The notes beneath the pieces are model-generated. The model was given only the letters and a program-made list of their open reading frames with translations. It searched no databases and was not told the DNA's origin. Below, in pieces: positions 5,722 to 13,227 of a stretch of DNA of 13,227 nt. The first letter of the stretch is position 1. Each line of letters opens with the position of its first letter. The stretch covers positions 1 through 13,227 of the forward strand of contig CAKZUM010000451.1 in NCBI GenBank assembly GCA_937921525.1, read 5' to 3'. A program made the position numbers and the translations under genes. The DNA is from an uncultured Saprospiraceae bacterium (GTDB taxonomy: Bacteria > Bacteroidota > Bacteroidia > Chitinophagales > Saprospiraceae).

Positions 5722-6741
5722 TTGACTCATAAATCTGTTCTGACATTTGTTTTAATTCTAAACGTGATAACGGCTATAGCACAAGACTTTCCCACCCCAA
5801 TAGTAGGTCATGCCTTTTGTAAGTCTGGCGTAGAAAACTCCGCCCCGGGAAGAGGCTTAGTTATCGAGTACTTTTTACATCCAAGATATAACTTGCAGAC
5901 TAGTTTTCTACAAGATGGCACCAAGTCGAATAATGATGTGGATAACAAGAAATTTATTGAAACCAAATTAAAGTTACCAATCATCAATACAGACCCTTTT
6001 AAATTACTAGTGGGGTTTGCTCATACCTATGAAAAGTATGATTTTGATAGAATTGATCCCGAGGATAATTATCTCTTCCAAGCTATTGACGATGTACCGC
6101 TGCGTAGAACAAGAGCGAGTCTTATATTTTTTAATTCCTTAAATCATAAGAACTATTTAGCGATCCGATTAGGTGCCTCGTACAATGGAAATTATTCGGG
6201 TTTTGTTGATTTTGAGCGACGGTATGCAGTGTATAGGGCTTCCGCAATCTATGGTTTTAAAAAGAATCCCAATAAAGAAATAGCAATAGGTTTGACTTAC
6301 AACAATAGTTTTAATAGAACTTTAGTATTACCGTTTGTAGTCTGGAATCGAACCTATAATGAAAAATGGGGGATTGAATCTATTCTACCATTGAAAGTAG
6401 ATATGCGCCGAAATTTTAAAAATAATAGTTTGCTATTAGTTGGCTACGAATATTGGAGTAGCGCCTATTCTATGGATATTGTCCCGAATGGTCAGGACTT
6501 TGCTGAAGATTTTCATTTTAGAAGTTCTGCAATGCATTTCTCTGCCGACTATCAAAAACGTTTAATTTCTGACTGGACTTGGATAGGTGTAAAAGCGGGA
6601 TGGGCATGGAACTTTGATTCTCGCTTCACACGTACAACAGATGATATTCAGTTCGATGCTTTCCCCTCTAATAGTTTTTATATTTCGCTTAGTTTCTTTG
6701 TCTCGCCTCCAGAAAGAGTGCGAAAGGGATTGAGTAAATAA
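5722..6741 (+). CDS. Predicted outer-membrane beta-barrel protein (DUF6268-like?), TTG start
   Basis: This exported protein of 339 residues starts with a signal peptide (residues 1-20, hydrophobic core LTFVLILNVITAIA, cut before or after Q21). The rest is made of alternating amphipathic strands rich in aromatic residues with charged turns, such as RASLIFFNSLNHKNYLAIRL and EIAIGLTYNNSF, as expected of an outer-membrane barrel. The last strand, SFYISLSFFV, is followed by an 11-residue tail. The stretch around residues 212-222 (EKWGIESILP) reminds me of DUF6268 barrel proteins, but I hold that loosely. No ATG exists between the upstream in-frame TAA (5704) and the signal peptide, so TTG at 5722 is the only sensible start. 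It is a single-gene unit. Function and any ligand are unknown. Confidence 0.75.
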   Translation: MTHKSVLTFVLILNVITAIAQDFPTPIVGHAFCKSGVENSAPGRGLVIEYFLHPRYNLQTSFLQDGTKSNNDVDNKKFIETKLKLPIINTDPFKLLVGFAHTYEKYDFDRIDPEDNYLFQAIDDVPLRRTRASLIFFNSLNHKNYLAIRLGASYNGNYSGFVDFERRYAVYRASAIYGFKKNPNKEIAIGLTYNNSFNRTLVLPFVVWNRTYNEKWGIESILPLKVDMRRNFKNNSLLLVGYEYWSSAYSMDIVPNGQDFAEDFHFRSSAMHFSADYQKRLISDWTWIGVKAGWAWNFDSRFTRTTDDIQFDAFPSNSFYISLSFFVSPPERVRKGLSK

Positions 6742-6812
6742 TATCAATTTGTCGGGCATCAAAAAACGCTGTGTATATCTTTTGTAGAATAAGGTATGTA
6801 CAACTTTACGGC

Positions 6813-6861
6813 GCATACCATGTATGCCATCAATTGAGGTAATTAATGCCTTAAGCATTAA
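6813..6861 (-). terminator. Two small hairpins between convergent genes
   Basis: GCATAC-cat-GTATGC (6813-6827) and TTAATGC-cttaa-GCATTAA (6843-6861) lie between two convergent stops, the second only 4 bases beyond the minus-strand stop codon. Both stems are short and no good T-tract follows, so this is a weak candidate for a shared transcript end. Confidence 0.35.
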
Positions 6862-6865
6862 GAAC

Positions 6866-7660
6866 TCACTCACCAAAATTATCAATATCTAAAGTCCAAT
6901 CATAATCCTTCCATTCTAAATCTATATTGTCATGGTCTTTTGGAATGATCTTATATTTATACAGCATATCTTTTACTCCATCTTTCCCACCCCAGTCTCC
7001 AGTAAACCAATTAAATAGAGGAGTCGTTTTCACAACTTGCTTAGATTCATCATATTCACTCACTCGGTTCAAGTAGGTACTCGCCACTTGGTCAAAATCT
7101 TCTTCCAAAGTAGCTGGTTGATAAACATATACAGGTGGACAATCCTTAGCCCCGCAGTTCAAAGTGAAGTGAATACGAGGGTCTTTATTTTCTACCCTAA
7201 ATTTCTTTTCCAATTTCCCAGGAAAAAGTGCCCTGATATACCCCTTCGATAATTTTAGGGTAGAATTACGTATGAAACCATGTTCTATTTTATCAAAACT
7301 TAACACCTCGCCAGCAATGTGTACTTGTTCCTTTTTGAAGAAAGAACCTCGATCCTTATATAAGTCAGGATTATCTTGAAGTATTAGAATAATATAAGCA
7401 TTATAAATATTTACCCAAAAGGCTAATTTTTCATCATCGGTTTGTAAGGCAGCTGCTAATTCATCAGAAGATACACTTGCCAATTGATCCGTGATATTCT
7501 TAGTATTTGCTTTTTGCTTGATTGCTTCTAATAAATCTTGGGACAATTGATTGTAATTGACCCCAGATTTTTGAGATGTCTGCATATTCTTCGTAACGGA
7601 TCCGTTGTTACAACACATCAGTCCTAATATAAAGAAAAAGCAAAAATTTAACAGTCTCAT
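6866..7660 (-). CDS. DUF547 domain exported protein, probable lipoprotein
   Basis: The protein has 264 residues. The N-terminus (MRLLNFCFFFILGLMCC) is a short signal sequence ending in two cysteines, suggesting a lipoprotein, although the residues before the cysteines do not fit the classic lipobox well. Residues about 76-245 are the DUF547 domain, with AFWVNIYNAYI (80-90), the cysteine-containing core HFTLNCGAKDCPP (164-176; H164, C169, C174) and the later TTPLFNWFTGDWG (212-224). This H...C...C arrangement resembles a papain-like or transglutaminase-like thiol active site, but no activity is established for the family to my knowledge. It should sit in the envelope. The gene is divergent from the large phosphoesterase-Omp85 gene across 211 bp, so the two may share a control region; any functional link is a guess. 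Confidence 0.88.
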   Translation of the reverse strand: MRLLNFCFFFILGLMCCNNGSVTKNMQTSQKSGVNYNQLSQDLLEAIKQKANTKNITDQLASVSSDELAAALQTDDEKLAFWVNIYNAYIILILQDNPDLYKDRGSFFKKEQVHIAGEVLSFDKIEHGFIRNSTLKLSKGYIRALFPGKLEKKFRVENKDPRIHFTLNCGAKDCPPVYVYQPATLEEDFDQVASTYLNRVSEYDESKQVVKTTPLFNWFTGDWGGKDGVKDMLYKYKIIPKDHDNIDLEWKDYDWTLDIDNFGE

Positions 7661-7871
7661 TATTTTGTATTTTAATAAAGTTGTTGTAAAAATTATTTAG
7701 CAATGTAGTCGATTAAAAAACCAATCCCTAGGAATAATAATAGAAAAATAAACTCAATAAATATATCTTGTAGAAGACAAAAGCATTTTCTTCCTGATAA
7801 ATATCTATTCTTTCATCTTTTCTAGAACAAAATGCGAAGTTAACCTTTATAGCTAAAAAGTGATATAATAT

Positions 7872-10800
7872 ATGATAAAGCAAATCGGTTTAGCTGTACT
7901 TACACTCAGTCTTTTAGCAGGCTGCGCTGGCTATAAAGCTCAATATAGAAAGGAAGATAAAGGATGGCAACAACTAAATCTACCGAATAAACCTCTACAA
8001 CATCAAGTTTTTCTAATTGGGGATGCCGGAGGAGATAAGAACGGGAAACCCGTTGAAACTTTAAATATCATTGAGCAAAAGCTGCGTAAGGCCAATAAAG
8101 AAAGTTCTGTTATTTTTTTAGGAGATAATATTTACCCACATGGTTTGCCCGCAAAAGGGATGCCTGGGAGGGAGTTTGCAGAATATAACTTAAAAGCCCA
8201 GTTAGATATACTAAAAGAATTTAAAGGTAAAGTATTTTTCATTCCAGGGAATCATGATTGGGAGACGGAGGATGGTGTAGAGGGCGTGCGGCGACAAGAA
8301 AAATTTGTAGAAGACTATTTAGACAGAGGAGATACCTTTATCCCTGATGATGCTTGTAGTGGCCCAGAGGTAGAAGAATTATCAAAAAACACCGTCCTAA
8401 TAGCCATTGATAGTCAGTGGTATTTAGAAAATTGGGACGAGGAGGAAGATATAAACGAAAACTGCGAATTAAGAACTAGAGAACTGTTTTTGAGAGAGGT
8501 GATGGATAAAATTAAAGACAATCGTGCAAAGAACATTATCCTCGCCATGCACCATCCATTGAATACAAATGGAAGACATGGTGGTCATTTCTCTGCTATG
8601 GAACATCTATTTCCACTTACCATTATCAACAAAAAATTATTAATCCCATTACCTGTTGTCGGTAGCGCACTTGCTTTTCTAAGTGGCGCAATAGCTCGCC
8701 CTCAAGAGTTAAGACATCCCAACTATCGGGCACTCAAGGCAAGTTTGATAGACATTGCCGATAAATTCACCAACGTTATTTTTGTTTCTGGACACGAACA
8801 CAGTTTACAATATTTTGAAGAAGAGGATCAACATTTTATCGTAAGTGGTGCAGCCTCAAGAAGAACGCCAGTAGCATTGGGTGATGATGCACACTTCGTA
8901 GCAGGAAGGGAAGGTTTTGCTAATTTGAATATTTATGAAGACGGAGAAGTGTGGGTAGATTTCTGGGCGACTAGTGATAAAAAAGGAAGACCTCTTGTTG
9001 AAAGTGATTTAATCTTTAGAAAAAAAGTAAGAGCACCTCTCCCCTCCCTAGACGAAATGATTCCAGATCAATTTCCAGAATATGAAAAATTAAAAAATCA
9101 AGACTCTATCTTACTTTCCATCATGGAACCTGAAGAACTTAAAATTTTTAATCAAACTTTTTGGGGGCATCTGTATACAGAAGATTATCTAACAGATTTT
9201 AAAATGCCTATCCTTGATTTGGCAACTGCTAAAGGAGGATTAGAGGCTTTTAGTAGAGGTGGCGGCAACCAATCTAATTCTGTTAGATTAAAAACGAAAG
9301 AAGGAAAAATATATCAATTACGCACCATCAAAAAAGTAACCGAGCGATTTCCCGGAATCGTGCGAAAGACCTTTGCTAATGAGTTAGTAAAGCAACAACT
9401 AACCGCAGGTAATCCTTTTAGTGCCGTAACCATCAGCCCAATGGCATCAGCTATTGGCGTATATCATACCAATCCTAAAATTGTATATGTACCGAAGCAA
9501 CCTAACCTTGGAAAATTTAATGACCTAGGGGGGCAGGTCTATATTTTTGAAGAAAGAGGAGATGGAGACTGGAGTGATTTCGAGGGTTTCGGAAATTCTA
9601 AGAAAATCGAAAAGATGGGAAATGTAATTGAGGAAGTACAAAAAAATGATAAAACAGTCATAGATCAAAAACAAGTGTTACGTAGTCGTTTATTTGATAA
9701 CATTATAGGAGACTGGGATCGCCACTCAGATCAATGGCGTTGGGCTAGTTTTGAAATGGAAAATGACAAAACACGCTACCGCCCCATTCCAAGAGACAGA
9801 GATCAAGCCTATTCCAATTTTGATGGTATAGCGAATGCACTTGCCAGCTATACGGTACCCTTCACTAGGGCCGCTCATAAATACGATAAAGACATAAGTA
9901 AAAAAGAAGAAACATGGCTCAACTACCAGGCTCGACATTTTGATCGGTTCTTCTTAAATCAGTTATCCTTAAAAGAATGGGAGGAGGAAGCTAAGTCGAT
10001 TAAGGAGTTACTAACCGATCAAGCAATAGAGGAGGGTATCCGACAGTTACCAACTTTTGCTTTTGAGGAAAGAGGGCAGCAGTTTATCGAATGGACCAAA
10101 ATGCGTAGGGATAACATTGTGACAACAGCAAGAAATTATTATAAAATTCTAAACAAAGAAGTTCGCGTAGTCGCAACTCATAAAGACAACTTAATTGAGA
10201 TCAAACGTTTAAACAATCTGCAGACCCAAGTAATTGTCTACGAATACGCAAAAAAGAAAAAAGAAAAACAATTAGTATTTGATCGAACTATCGAAAACAA
10301 AATTACAAAAGAAATAAGAATTTTTGGATTGGATGGTGATGATGAATTTGTTGTATCTGGTAAGGTAAATGATAGTCCTATTGTCAGACTAATAGGAGGT
10401 AACGGGACAGATAGCTTTATAGATAATTCAGCAGTAAACGGTTTGAGAAAGAAAACTAAAATATACGATGACATACATGAAGAAAGCTCACTAGAATTAG
10501 GTAAAGAAGGAAAAGATAGTCGATCCCAACGACAGGCAATGAATACTTTTGACTACAGAGAATATCAATATAACTATTCTATTCCAGTACCATTCATAGG
10601 AGTTAATCCAGATGATGGGTTATTCTTTGGATTGGGCTTAAACGGAAATACTTTTTCTTTTAAACGTCACCAACTACACAAATGGAATGCTAGCTATGCA
10701 ATTAATTCAAGTGCTTTCGCATTTAGCTATGAAGGGGATTATTTCAACACCTTCGACAACTGGGATAGCTATTTAAAAGTGGTCGCAGAAGTACCTCAAT

Positions 10801-11606
10801 TCGTCTCCAACTTTCATGGACTAGGCAATGAATCTGTACGAAATTTGGATGAATTTGACAGAGACTTTTATCGAGTTCGAAGAACACTTTTTGGTGTATA
10901 TCCAGCACTCAAAAAAAGAGGAAGAGGGGGCGCTATCCTGTCTTTAGGGCCTGCATTAGAAGCTATTAAAATTGAGAATCAGGAAAATCGAATTACAAAT
11001 GAAGAATTACCTGTTATTAATCCTGCTGTTTTTGATCAGCGTATTTTTACAGGTGGTCACGCCCAATTTGACTATTTCAATGCCGACCATCCAGCTATTC
11101 CTACACAGGGGCTAGGTTTTCACGCGGGGGGGATTTGGCGTGCTAATTTAGATAACCCGGAAAGACAAATGTTGAGACTTAGCAGCGAACTAAAATTTTA
11201 TGTAAGGCTAGGAATTTCAGATCGATTGGTATTTGCCACTCGAGTAGGTGGCCAACATATTATCGGGAAATATGACTTTTTTCAAGCAGCTACAATCGGT
11301 GGGGAAGAGCATTTGAGAGGGTTCGCATTACAAAGATTTTCTGGTAGGACTGCTTTCTATCACAATACTGATATACGAGTTAAAATAATTGATTCTGAAA
11401 ATAACGTCATACCTATATCTGGGGGTATTACGCCAGGATTTGATTATGGAAGAGTCTGGGTGGATGAGGAGTCTTCTGATATTTGGCACACTAGTTATGG
11501 AGCAACACTTTGGATTGCCCCATTGGATTATATTGCTTTATCAGTTGGCATGTATCGTTCTGAGGAAGAAAATCGATTTACTGTTCGTGCTGGATTTCAG
11601 TTCTAA
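7872..11606 (+). CDS. Outer-membrane lipoprotein: metallophosphoesterase + atypical-kinase-like region + Omp85 barrel
   Basis: This is a 1244-residue fusion. Residues 1-18 are a lipoprotein signal ending in lipobox LLAGC (C18). Residues 43-370 are a calcineurin-like phosphoesterase with all metal motifs of the purple-acid-phosphatase type: GDAG (50-53), GDNIY (84-88), GNHD (126-129), HH (227-228) and GHEH (307-310). Residues about 455-760 hold a strand-rich start with lysines (LRTIKKV), then IIGDWDRHSDQWRW (611-624) and PIPRDRDQAYSNFDG (638-652), an order like the catalytic DRH loop and the later metal-binding Asp of atypical kinases (HipA, CotH, FAM20C). Residues 765-853 are beta-rich with GLDGDDEF and IGGNGTDSF, similar to beta-roll turns. 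Residues about 895-1244 are an Omp85/BamA-type barrel with loop-6 motif EEHLRGF (1145-1151) and C-terminal phenylalanine. No POTRA domain is recognisable. The phosphoesterase and barrel calls are firm; the kinase-like call is inference. Substrate and which side of the membrane the modules face are unknown. Confidence 0.9.
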   Translation: MIKQIGLAVLTLSLLAGCAGYKAQYRKEDKGWQQLNLPNKPLQHQVFLIGDAGGDKNGKPVETLNIIEQKLRKANKESSVIFLGDNIYPHGLPAKGMPGREFAEYNLKAQLDILKEFKGKVFFIPGNHDWETEDGVEGVRRQEKFVEDYLDRGDTFIPDDACSGPEVEELSKNTVLIAIDSQWYLENWDEEEDINENCELRTRELFLREVMDKIKDNRAKNIILAMHHPLNTNGRHGGHFSAMEHLFPLTIINKKLLIPLPVVGSALAFLSGAIARPQELRHPNYRALKASLIDIADKFTNVIFVSGHEHSLQYFEEEDQHFIVSGAASRRTPVALGDDAHFVAGREGFANLNIYEDGEVWVDFWATSDKKGRPLVESDLIFRKKVRAPLPSLDEMIPDQFPEYEKLKNQDSILLSIMEPEELKIFNQTFWGHLYTEDYLTDFKMPILDLATAKGGLEAFSRGGGNQSNSVRLKTKEGKIYQLRTIKKVTERFPGIVRKTFANELVKQQLTAGNPFSAVTISPMASAIGVYHTNPKIVYVPKQPNLGKFNDLGGQVYIFEERGDGDWSDFEGFGNSKKIEKMGNVIEEVQKNDKTVIDQKQVLRSRLFDNIIGDWDRHSDQWRWASFEMENDKTRYRPIPRDRDQAYSNFDGIANALASYTVPFTRAAHKYDKDISKKEETWLNYQARHFDRFFLNQLSLKEWEEEAKSIKELLTDQAIEEGIRQLPTFAFEERGQQFIEWTKMRRDNIVTTARNYYKILNKEVRVVATHKDNLIEIKRLNNLQTQVIVYEYAKKKKEKQLVFDRTIENKITKEIRIFGLDGDDEFVVSGKVNDSPIVRLIGGNGTDSFIDNSAVNGLRKKTKIYDDIHEESSLELGKEGKDSRSQRQAMNTFDYREYQYNYSIPVPFIGVNPDDGLFFGLGLNGNTFSFKRHQLHKWNASYAINSSAFAFSYEGDYFNTFDNWDSYLKVVAEVPQFVSNFHGLGNESVRNLDEFDRDFYRVRRTLFGVYPALKKRGRGGAILSLGPALEAIKIENQENRITNEELPVINPAVFDQRIFTGGHAQFDYFNADHPAIPTQGLGFHAGGIWRANLDNPERQMLRLSSELKFYVRLGISDRLVFATRVGGQHIIGKYDFFQAATIGGEEHLRGFALQRFSGRTAFYHNTDIRVKIIDSENNVIPISGGITPGFDYGRVWVDEESSDIWHTSYGATLWIAPLDYIALSVGMYRSEEENRFTVRAGFQF

Positions 11607-11782
11607 AATAAAATACTGAACTCTTAAACAACTTCCTCTATTAGGAACGGTGTAGAAATAGATTTACAAATTTAGGGTAGCTTTTTTCTTAGAACAGCCA
11701 AGAGTGTATAGTTATTATTTCGTCGTTACTTACTATTGAACAAAAAGAATACTTATCCTTTCTAGTGGTATAAAATATAATT

Positions 11783-12970
11783 ATGACTGTACCTGTAAAC
11801 GAAATCAATCCTACAGTTAATATTAACGAGGTAAAACAGTACGTATGGAAATTACTGGAAGAGAACTTATCTCCTCATATCTTTTTTCATACGATCGAAC
11901 ATACAGAGCGGGTGTTTGAAGTAGCCAAGCAGTTGGCTAAAAAATCTAAAATATCTCGTGAAGATAAAGAACTTCTGTGTATTGCGGCACTATTCCATGA
12001 TACAGGTTTTATAAAATCTTATACCGATCATGAGAGGGAAAGTGTATTTATAGCCGTACAATATTTGAGAGATAAGCAGTTTCCAGAAGAAAAAATAAAT
12101 ACTGTAAAATCTCTAATCGAGGCAACTAAGTTCGACTTAGTTCCCATTACTCTTCTTCAAAAGATTTTATGTGATGCAGATACCGCGCATATAGGAGATA
12201 AAAATTATTTCCATTTCGCCGATTTATTGCGGGAAGAATGGGACCATCATAAGGAGGATTTTAATCCTACAGATTTAGAGTGGGCAGAAGAAAATTTTCT
12301 TTTTCTACAAAAACATAGCTTCTACACAAAAGCTGCCAATAAAAAATATGAAAAAAATAAAAATAAGAACCTTCGGATAGCTAGAAAATTAATAAAAAAA
12401 GAAAGAGCCATAGAAAATAAAAGATGGGATAATTTTTCGGTTGCTAATAACAAGGCAGCATTAACCATGTTTAAGACAGCTTTACGAAATCATATTGACT
12501 TAACAGCTATTGCTGACCAAAAATCAAATATGATGTTGTCCGTTAATGCCTTTTTATTGACTATCGGTCTCCCCATTTTTGCTTCTTATTTAACAGAAAA
12601 AGTATACTTGTTAGTCCCTAGTATTATCTTCATGTTCACTTGTGTCATTACAATGATTTTCGCAACACTAGCAACTCGACCAATGAAGATGAATGGTAAA
12701 ACGGATTTAACAAAAATACACACGAACAAGACGAATCTATTTTTCTTTGGAAATTTTTATAATATTCAATTAGAGAATTATCATGATGCTATAAAAAAGG
12801 TAATCACTAATAGAGAATCTTTAGATACAAGTATCATTAATGATCTTTATTTTTTAGGTCATTCGTTAGGTGATAAATTTCGCTATTTAAGAATTTGTTA
12901 CAATGTTTTTATTGTAGGTATATTCACTTGTGTTATTGCCTTTTTAATTTCTTACTTCTCTATGAAATAA
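11783..12970 (+). CDS. HD phosphohydrolase domain fused to Pycsar effector (DUF5706/PycTM-like) membrane domain
   Basis: The protein has 395 residues and two parts. Residues 18-190 are an HD domain: H36/H40 in FFHTIEHTERV, the HD pair H72-D73 in ALFHDTGF, and D131/D133 in CDADTAHIG, so the metal-binding set is complete; such domains hydrolyse phosphate esters, often of nucleotides. A basic helical linker (186-215) leads to residues 220-395, which match the Pycsar-effector/DUF5706 type: an amphipathic helix with the IADQKSNMMLSVNAFLLTIG pattern (243-262), membrane helices at about 252-270, 276-296 and 372-392, and a soluble segment between. Known PycTM effectors respond to cyclic pyrimidine nucleotides and damage the membrane during phage defence. 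No cyclase gene is present in the window. The HD part may instead be the sensor or may remove the signal. The HD and membrane assignments are firm; the defence role is inference. Confidence 0.88.
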   Translation: MTVPVNEINPTVNINEVKQYVWKLLEENLSPHIFFHTIEHTERVFEVAKQLAKKSKISREDKELLCIAALFHDTGFIKSYTDHERESVFIAVQYLRDKQFPEEKINTVKSLIEATKFDLVPITLLQKILCDADTAHIGDKNYFHFADLLREEWDHHKEDFNPTDLEWAEENFLFLQKHSFYTKAANKKYEKNKNKNLRIARKLIKKERAIENKRWDNFSVANNKAALTMFKTALRNHIDLTAIADQKSNMMLSVNAFLLTIGLPIFASYLTEKVYLLVPSIIFMFTCVITMIFATLATRPMKMNGKTDLTKIHTNKTNLFFFGNFYNIQLENYHDAIKKVITNRESLDTSIINDLYFLGHSLGDKFRYLRICYNVFIVGIFTCVIAFLISYFSMK

Positions 12971-13183
12971 TTGAAAAGGGGCTTTAGTCTACATTCTCAA
13001 ACACTACTGTACTTTTTTAGAATGGAGAACAGAGATAGATTTCTTTTAAAAACTATATAAAATAAGCACAGGTCAGCTATGCTACAGTCCGTAAAATTGC
13101 CTTTATAACTGCTTAAATCAGCAAATGTGAAGCTGCTAGGCTACTGGCTAAAATTTCGATAAATTATATGTCAAAAATTGATT

Positions 13184-13227
13184 ATGAAATTATATTCATT
13201 GATTATTTTACTATTGGGAGTAAGCAC
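13184..13227 (+). CDS. Start of an exported protein, 3' end outside window
   Basis: ATG at 13184 opens a frame that begins MKLYSLIILLLGVS and runs off the right edge after 14 full codons. A lysine followed by a leucine/isoleucine-rich core is a typical start of a signal peptide. A competing ATG at 13168 in another frame is also open to the edge, but its product looks ordinary and polar. So little is visible that no function can be given. Confidence 0.45.
   Translation, partial: MKLYSLIILLLGVS

Noticed and set aside
6562..6885. A 107-codon minus-strand open frame
   Set aside because: It overlaps the end of the barrel gene and the stop of the DUF547 gene and has no signal, domain or family pattern.
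11389..11619. A 76-codon + strand frame inside the end of the Omp85 gene
   Set aside because: It is out of frame with the barrel strands and the C-terminal phenylalanine, which prove the main frame.
11637..11700. TTCCT...AGGAA hairpin and later T run after the Omp85 gene as a terminator
   Set aside because: The stem is only 5 bp and the T run lies far from it, so it does not form a terminator.
12971..13183. Search for a tRNA, terminator or promoter in the last intergenic region
   Set aside because: I found no T-loop or cloverleaf pattern, no good hairpin and no TAnnTTTG box with a spaced TTG.

Overview
The window is AT-rich, gene-sparse DNA that reads as a chromosomal segment of a member of the Bacteroidota (Flavobacteriia/Saprospiria-like; the genus cannot be told). 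The signs are the absence of clear Shine-Dalgarno sites, many secreted or outer-membrane proteins, an Omp85 barrel fused to a phosphoesterase, DUF547 and DUF5670-type proteins, an HD-Pycsar-type membrane protein, and one match to the Bacteroidota -7 promoter box TAnnTTTG. I see no rRNA, tRNA, CRISPR array, integrase or transposase gene.

Left part (1-3700): the 3' part of a membrane-anchored endonuclease/exonuclease/phosphatase-family protein runs in from the left edge. It is followed by a 50-codon membrane peptide of the lmo0937/DUF5670 type, a gene-free stretch with several hairpins that ends in a strong orphan terminator, a 168-bp foldback MITE with perfect 12-bp ends and an 8-bp target duplication, and an SLC13/DASS-type permease carrying two RCK_C domains. 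A hairpin separates the permease from the next, convergent gene.

Middle part (3780-7660): genes alternate in strand and look like single-gene units. They are a secreted coiled-coil protein (-), a 545-bp gene-free stretch with a candidate small RNA ending in a textbook terminator (+), a general stress protein 26-like flavin-binding protein (-), a predicted outer-membrane beta-barrel protein that appears to start with TTG (+), and a DUF547 protein (-).

Right part (7870-13227): a 1244-residue outer-membrane lipoprotein joins three modules, a purple-acid-phosphatase-like metallophosphoesterase, a middle region with a DRH...DRD signature like atypical (HipA/CotH/FAM20-like) kinases, and a C-terminal Omp85 barrel. 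Next is a 395-residue protein joining an HD phosphohydrolase domain to a Pycsar-effector-type (DUF5706/PycTM) membrane domain, without a cyclase gene in view. The last 44 bases seem to begin another exported protein.

There is no obvious multi-gene operon. The strongest candidates for new biology are the phosphatase/kinase-like/Omp85 fusion, the stand-alone HD-PycTM fusion, the MITE between a possible promoter and the permease gene, and two orphan-terminator RNAs that share an ACTGGTT motif at a similar distance from their terminators.
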